Below are positions 27,140 to 32,500 of a stretch of DNA of 32,500 bases, piece by piece. Source of the stretch: Prorocentrum cordatum (Eukaryota; Sar; Dinophyceae; Prorocentrales; Prorocentraceae); assembly GCA_963575745.1 (NCBI GenBank), contig CAUYUJ010022397.1:32501-65000 (forward strand). Direction: 5' to 3'. How positions within the stretch are numbered: position 1 is the first letter of the stretch; each line of letters begins with the position of its first letter. The translations under genes were made by a program, and so were the position numbers. Below the pieces are notes generated by a model, which made no database searches, was not told the DNA's origin, and saw nothing but the letters and a program-made list of their open reading frames with translations.

Positions 27140-27385
27140 TGGGACCTTTGTGGGCCCCGGAAACGGCAAGACCGTTTTTTTCACCGTTTCCAAAGAAATG
27201 TCCCTTGAAAATGGAAACGGCAAAAAAAAAAACGGCGACCGGAAACGCACGAAAACGGCTCCAGGATTGGAACCGGAGCCGGAAACGGTCAAAAAACGGC
27301 GACGGAACCGGTAAAAAACGGCGTCGGAACCAACAATAAAACGGCAAAACGGAAGCGGTAACAAAAACGGCCCGGTCGTTTCCAG
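27140..27385. repeat. AAACGG-rich degenerate tract
   Basis: Many copies of GGAAACGG, AAAAACGGC and CGGAACCGG, locally close to a 28-bp unit (AAACGGCGACGGAACCGGT, then AAAAAACGGCGTCGGAACC). Preceded by a copy of the GGGGCCC-rich sequence and followed by CACACACAAACAAAGAAATA, a relative of the heads of the repeats at 6984 and 29388. Confidence 0.7.
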
Positions 27386-27389
27386 GGCT

Positions 27390-27700
27390 CACTAAGCCTG
27401 GGACGCACACACAAACAAAGAAATACGATCTTGGTGCTCGAGCTTCTTCCTGAATCCTCGGAGCTTATCTTGTTGCCTGCCGCTCGAGCGGGCGCCTTCT
27501 GCCAACCGCACGGAGCATCCGGACCTGCGATGCCCTCATGATCCATACAAGGCCCCCATGGGAGTCCCAGGGATCCCCAGGAAATTCGGAAGAATTCCGA
27601 AAGCTTTCTGAGGATCTCTCGTCAATGCTGATGGTTCTGGGGGGTTCCAGAGGGTTCGTAAGGCTTCCCGGAGATTATTGTAAAAGGACTCCTCAAGATC
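27390..27700. other. Gene-free stretch
   Basis: Complex sequence. Diverged CCCAGGGATCCCCAGGAAATT units recall the CTTGGGG neighbourhood. No gene recognised. Confidence 0.35.
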
Positions 27701-28915
27701 TCCTCGTCGTCGCCGTCGCCACCGCAATTGTCGTTCTCGTCGCCATCCTCTTCGTCGTCATCGTCGCCGTCGCCGTCGTCATCGTCGTCGTCGCCTGTGT
27801 CGCAAAATCTTTCAACGTCGTCAAAATCGCCGTCGTCGTCGACGAAGTCGTGGGCGTCGCCGCGGCCGTTGCCACAATCGTCCTCGCCGTCGTCGCGTCG
27901 ACATCGTCGTCGTCGTCGTCGCTGTGGCCGTCGCCGTCATCGTCGTCGTCGTCGCCGTCGTCGTCAAACACATCGACATCTTCGCCGTCGTCGTCGTCAT
28001 CGTCACCCTCGTCGTCGCGGTCACCGCCGCAATCGTCGTTGTCGTCTTCGTCGTCGTCGTCGTCGAAGGCGTTGTCGTGGTCGTCGTCAGAGGCGTCTTC
28101 GAACTCGCCTTGGTCGTCGTCATCTTCGCCGTCGCTGTCGTCGTGATCGTCGTCGTCACCGTCGCCGTCGTCAGACGACGTCGAAGTCGTCGTGAATATC
28201 GTCGTCGTCGCCGCCGACGAAGTCGTCGTCGTCGTCGATGTCGCCGTCGTCCTCACCGTCGTCGCAATCAGCAGAGACATCGTTCTTGTCGGCGTCGTCG
28301 TCGTCAAAAACGCCGTCATCGTCATCTTCGTCGCCGTCGTCGTCACCCTCGTCGTCGTCGCAGCCGTCAAAGTCGTCGCCGTCGTCGTAGTCCAAAAATT
28401 CGATGTCGTCGTCCCCGTCTAGGCCAAAACCGTCGTCGTCAAAATCGTCGCCGTTATTGATTTTGTCATTTTCGTCGTCATCGCTGTCGTCGCCGTCGTC
28501 GTCATCGTCAAAGACGTCGTCATCGCCGTCGTCGTCGTCGACGTCGCCGTCGTCGTCGTCTTCGTTGTCGTCGAAGTCGTCGTCGTCGTCGCGGTCGGCG
28601 TCTTCAAAAACATTGTCATCTTCGACGACGCCTTCGTCGTCGTCGTCGCCCCTTTCGTCGTCGTCGCCGCCGCCGCGGCCGTCATCGTCTTCGTGTCGAC
28701 GTCCTCAAAAGTGTCGTCGTCGTCGACGTCGACGTCGTCGTCGTCGTCGTCGTCACCCCCGTCCTCGTCGTCGTCGCCGCCGCCGCAGCCGCAATCGTCG
28801 CCGTCGTCGTCGTCGTCGCCGTCGCAATCGCCACCATCGTGGTCGTCGTCGTCGTCGTCGCCGTGGCCGTCGTCGCTGTCAAAGACGTCGCCATCGCCGT
28901 CGTGGTCGAAAACGT

Positions 28916-28946
<31 letters not shown>

Positions 28947-29000
28947 TCGAGGTCGTCGTCAACGCGGTCGCCAACAGCGCCACCGTGCGCCTCGCCGTCG
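27700..29000. repeat. GTC trinucleotide tract
   Basis: About 1.3 kb of GTC/GCC triplets with scattered ATC, AAA and TTC. All frames are homopolymer-like (Ser/Arg/Val on plus, Asp/Thr/Arg on minus). Confidence 0.9.
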
Positions 29001-29310
<310 letters not shown>

Positions 29311-29383
29311 CCCGCCCTGGCAGAAGGCTCGGAAGTCCTGCGGCCCTCTGAGGCTCTGAGGGGTCTTCTCTGTGGAGGGGCCC

Positions 29384-29540
29384 AAGGACACACAAGAGAA
29401 GTACACACAGATCATAGGGTTACCCGGTCATTGTTCCATATGTTCAAGATGTTCGTCCCCCCCCCACTGCAAATTGGTTCCCATGTTTTCTGGGGAATCG
29501 ACGATTGCCTGTGTCTGTGTGTTTTTGTCTCCCTCCTGCT
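29384..29540. repeat. Dispersed repeat related to the 101-bp family
   Basis: Begins GGACACACAAGAGAAGTACA (compare 6984), then TTGTTCCATATGTTC, a C-run, TTTTCTGGGGAATCGACGATT, TGTGTCTGTG and TCTCCCTCCTG. The same order is seen at 6984-7090 and 7587-7712. Confidence 0.7.
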
Positions 29541-29800
29541 TCCAATCCGAGGAAGGCAAGACCGCCCAACAAGAGCCTCCAGAGATCGCTGCGACGGCCC
29601 AGAGGGGCCCTGTCCCGAAGCGTTCAGAAGCGGCCCGATCGGCCTCCAAGCCCCCGTCCGTCAATCCCCAGGTGCCCCGAAGCGGGGCCAGCTCTCAACT
29701 CGCAGCCCTGTAGCGTACATACAGCGACGCCACGTCGGCCTGGGACTCGAGGTTCGGCGAGATTTCAGAATACGCAGCCGAAGCAATCTTTCTACGCCAC

Positions 29801-29917
29801 CTCTCTTCCTCCTCCTCCTCCTCCTCCTCCTCCTTCTCCTCCTCCTCCTCCTCCTCCTCCTCCTCCTCCTCCTCCTCCTCCTCCTCCTCCTCCTCCTCCT
29901 CCTCCTCCTCCTCCTCA
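29801..29917. repeat. CTC microsatellite
   Basis: Almost perfect CTC repeat of about 115 bp with one TTC. Confidence 0.95.
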
Positions 29918-29919
29918 TT

Positions 29920-30500
29920 CTCTACAGCGAAGCCAGGATGAGGTCAAGAATCTCTGCGATGCGGCAGCTCTGGAGGACGTCTCTCTCAGGCGCCGCGGCC
30001 CTCACGTCCTGAGGATCGCCGACAAACAAGAGCCCAGACGGCGGAGGAGGCGGAGGATGAGCAGGAGTCCCCCCTTTTTACTCGACGAAGGTAAGGAACC
30101 GAACTCTATACACCGATGCCTTTTTCTGGTCCCGCACTGAGACTCGCACAAGAAAACGGATTCTGGTGTATACGGCATCCTGGTGTATACACTTGTTGTT
30201 GCTTCCACGGAAACGGGAAAAAGTATACACCACACCACCCCGACGTCGTCTCCGACCCTCGAGAAATTCTGGGATTCAAAAACAGCCCACCACTGATAAT
30301 GTATACGTTCCAGTTTCAGAGAAGGGGTGCACGGTACAGCAAACCGTCGCAAGATCCCATCAGGTCCATATTTTCTCTCGGCGGCGCGTCTGGGGCACGC
30401 TCGACAGCGCTGCTCGGGGCGGCAGCCCGCGGTCGAGGTGACGGGCCAGGCGCGGATGAATATTCGCTAAACGAGGCCAGAGACTAACAATGCCGCTGGA
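29920..30500. other. Stretch without firm gene
   Basis: Complex sequence. GGTGTATAC is repeated at 30160-30200 with the inverted form GTATACACC near 30222, so 30160-30230 can form a weak stem. No gene recognised. Confidence 0.35.
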
Positions 30501-30563
30501 CGAGGAGAGGAGAAGGAGAAGAGGAGGAGGAGGAGGAGCAAGAGGAAGAGGAGGAGGAGGACG
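30500..30563. repeat. GAG-rich microsatellite
   Basis: Imperfect GAG/GAGGA run, the opposite strand sense of the CTC run at 29801. Confidence 0.85.
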
Positions 30564-30656
30564 GCTCTTGCGATCGGGCGCCTCGCCCTCCCCAAGCAAG
30601 GATCCGAGCTGCAAAACTGGTCGCGAGACGCCGGACGTCGGGGTTCAGGAAGACTG

Positions 30657-31112
30657 AGAACCCCAGCGCGCTCGCGTCGTAAACAACAGAAGCGCTCGGG
30701 AGCGGCCAAGAAGGGGGTGTCCAAGAGAGGGGGGGGTGCGAATCATGACGGGCGGCACGTGCGCGGCCCAGCGGGGGGGCCAGGGACGTCATGAAATAAG
30801 AGGAGGCGCCGTGAGATCTGGGGAAATGTCAGGGCCCCCGCCATGATATGCCCCCCTAAAACGACGCGAAGATCGGGACAAAATCGGATCGGGATAACTC
30901 GAAATCTTTGAGAATCGGCGGGTTTGGAGGATGTATTCGGCGCCGCGGCCGCTCCAGAGAATTCCGGGACGCTCTGAGAGCGCTCCGGAACGCTCTGGGG
31001 CGATGTATCCCGATCCCAGCCCTGTTTTAGGGTATCCCCCCCCCCCCCTAGCCATCCCCCCCCCTTTGCCGCCCCCGACAGAATCCCAGCGCGCCCGCGT
31101 CGTAGACAACAG
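30657..31112. repeat. 33-bp direct repeats framing the second TIR element
   Basis: 30657-30689 and 31080-31112 match at 30 of 33 positions (AGAAYCCCAGCGCGC … CGCGTCGTARACAACAG). They lie 6 bp and 1 bp outside the inverted ends of the element. Their sequence differs from the 42-bp pair at the first locus, as expected for duplicated target sequence. Confidence 0.7.
30696..31078. mobile_element. 383-bp TIR element, copy 2 (with internal insert)
   Basis: Same ends as 6421-6612: TCGGGAGCGGCCAAGA on the left and GCCGCCCCCGA on the right (18 of 24 as inverted repeat), and the same body to the ATGATAT hairpin region (30837-30850, one arm degraded). It then carries about 190 bp absent from copy 1 (about 30855-31030), before the shared right part (C-run, CTAGCCATC, C-run). 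No coding capacity. Confidence 0.6.
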
Positions 31113-32260
31113 GAACACACGCGCGAGGGTCGGGGATTGACAGACCCCCTTTAGTAAAACGTGGTTTAGTGAAAACGACCTGAGGCCCAAATCTGGCGGG
31201 CGCAAGCCTGTAAAATAACGACCGCGGCGCCATCTCGAGAGCCGAAAACGGACAATTCACTAATCGACGTGTCACTGTTGGGGGTTCTGTCCACCCCCGA
31301 GAGGGGAAGCGTTGTGGCCCTCTTCGGCCTCGGCCTCCGGGCGCCCTCTTCCCTGGCCCCGGAGCCGTCACAGAACGGCTCGCGAGGGAAACAGCCCGCC
31401 CTGGGGTCAGGGTCGGGGCTCCTGGCGACGCCGCGTCGGAATCTGAAAAACAAAAAAAAAGGCTTGGCATGTCGGGGAATCGGGGGAAAACGAACCTCCC
31501 TCGCTTTTGACCACCCTCGCTTCCAAGAGATGCCAAACGGTGCCAAATTGCGGCCTGTACTGGTCAGGCCGCTTGACGAGGAGGCGCGTGGTATGGCTTG
31601 GTTTTGCCTGGAAGCGAAAGCGGGGGAGGTAATTCACGCTCTGAGGGGAGCTCTTCCGGGGAGGTCTTCGCGAACAACAGAAGGAAGGGCGGTCAAGCTG
31701 TACCGTCGGGCGGTTCCGCGAAGCCATTCCGATGGAGCCCCCTCCATCTCAAACTTGGCGTGGCTGAGCTAGCGGGAATCAGCCGTGCGAGGCCGGTTTC
31801 TGACCTCAGATATACTCGCGCCGATGCCAGACTTGCACTCGTCAGAAAAAGGTCTCAAGCGCGGCGCGGCACAGGACGTGGAAACGAGGGAACCTGCGCA
31901 GGATTTTGCGCGGCCAACTCGCGCGGTGACGCGACAACGTCGGCGCAGCCGACCCCGTTTTCTTTGCGTCCCCCCTTCCACTTACGACAATCGGGGGGAT
32001 TGGGTGGATCGTAGGAGGGAAGGGAACACTACGCTGGCAGAGAAACTCAGCACACAACTGCGTAAAGCATGGCATGTTACAAATCCGCGCCGATTTCAAC
32101 TGTCTCTCTGGAGCTACGGATTTGCTTAGCGCAGCCTCCTCGAAGACCCAGCCTGCCGGTGCGATAGCAGGAGAGTGGGGCGAAGGCGGCTCCCCTCTTT
32201 CATGGGAGGCGGTGCCCGGGGGGGCCCTGCTTGCAGGGCGCCTGCCACCCCCAGGACCTT
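31113..32260 (+). other. Complex non-repetitive region, possible decayed gene
   Basis: The longest repeat-free block of the right end. Plus frames 31269-31772 (includes AWFCLEAKAGEVIHALRGAL) and 31785-32129 (includes LAEKLSTQLRKAWHV and ends SLWSYGFA) have ordinary residue mixes and follow each other with a frame change. A minus frame (31536-31048) runs into the direct repeat of the TIR element. I recognise no domain; a broken gene or retroelement piece is possible. Confidence 0.25.
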
Positions 32261-32450
32261 GATGCCCCAAGGTCCCAGACCCCCGACGTCATGATTTTTT
32301 CATGACGTCGACCCCCCGAGGTCTCGACCCATTCCCCGGGACCGGTTTCTCGTCCTGAGTCGTTTTTTGACGGTCCCGAGGGCCGGTAGGGGCCCCCGAA
32401 GCCCAAAATAATGAAAAACCTGCCGTCGTGATTTTTTCATAACTCGAGGG
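32259..32450. repeat. Hairpin-rich segment
   Basis: An 11-bp perfect stem with T5 loop at 32284-32310 (CGACGTCATGA…TCATGACGTCG). A 7-bp stem lies just upstream (GGACCTT…AAGGTCC, about 32258-32279). A degraded relative of the first hairpin (GTCGTGATTTTTTCATAACT) lies near 32424. Confidence 0.7.
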
Positions 32451-32500
32451 GGTCTGGGGTGGTTGTGGGAGGGTGACCGCAGACGTCGGGCAGGAAAGAG

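Overview
The window looks like nuclear DNA of a dinoflagellate. The reasons are a GC-rich background packed with simple and tandem repeats, very few coding segments, a multi-pass membrane gene of a type I associate with dinoflagellate gene sets, and an intron bounded by inverted repeats like the introner elements described in dinoflagellates. I cannot name the species; Prorocentrum or a relative is only a guess. No bacterial operons, rRNA or intact tRNA genes were seen. Most long open frames here are shadows of stop-poor repeats.

Layout. 1-972 (minus): a ubiquitin-like domain with an N-terminal hydrophobic segment and a C-terminal extension; an in-frame TAA interrupts a frame that stays open to the window edge. 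1.0-4.6 kb: short repeats, a 12-bp repeat array that could encode a 365-residue Asp/Gln-rich protein, and a purine-rich tract. 4.6-13.3 kb: long arrays of a degenerate CTTGGGGGCCTC family, interrupted by a TIR-bounded 192-bp element, a 101-bp tandem array, CCT-rich tracts, TA microsatellites with a CG-rich hairpin, an ATGC-rich degenerate tract and a 75-bp repeat. 13.4-18.9 kb: AT-rich duplication, ATC tract, 90-100-bp repeat, a 179-bp satellite with alternating monomer types, and a 790-bp segment with inverted ends lying between two TA arrays. 18.9-21.1 kb: sparse sequence with a possible small ORF. 21.1-25.3 kb (minus): the membrane-protein gene, its inverted-repeat intron, and 5' sequence dominated by TG and TATG microsatellites with a few complex islands that may be upstream exons. 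25.3-27.4 kb: a tRNA-like fragment, a 168-bp satellite and an AAACGG tract. 27.7-29.3 kb: a GTC tract that switches strand to GAC. 29.4-32.5 kb: dispersed repeats, a second and longer copy of the TIR-bounded element, an unassigned complex region and terminal hairpins.

The genes show no sign of acting together. The main interest is the repeat and element biology: (i) a TIR element present twice, each copy framed by direct repeats of about 33-42 bp, far longer than usual target-site duplications; (ii) an inverted-repeat intron whose two flanks share an AG|G-containing direct repeat; (iii) a ubiquitin-like unit placed like a cleavable leader of a longer, interrupted protein.
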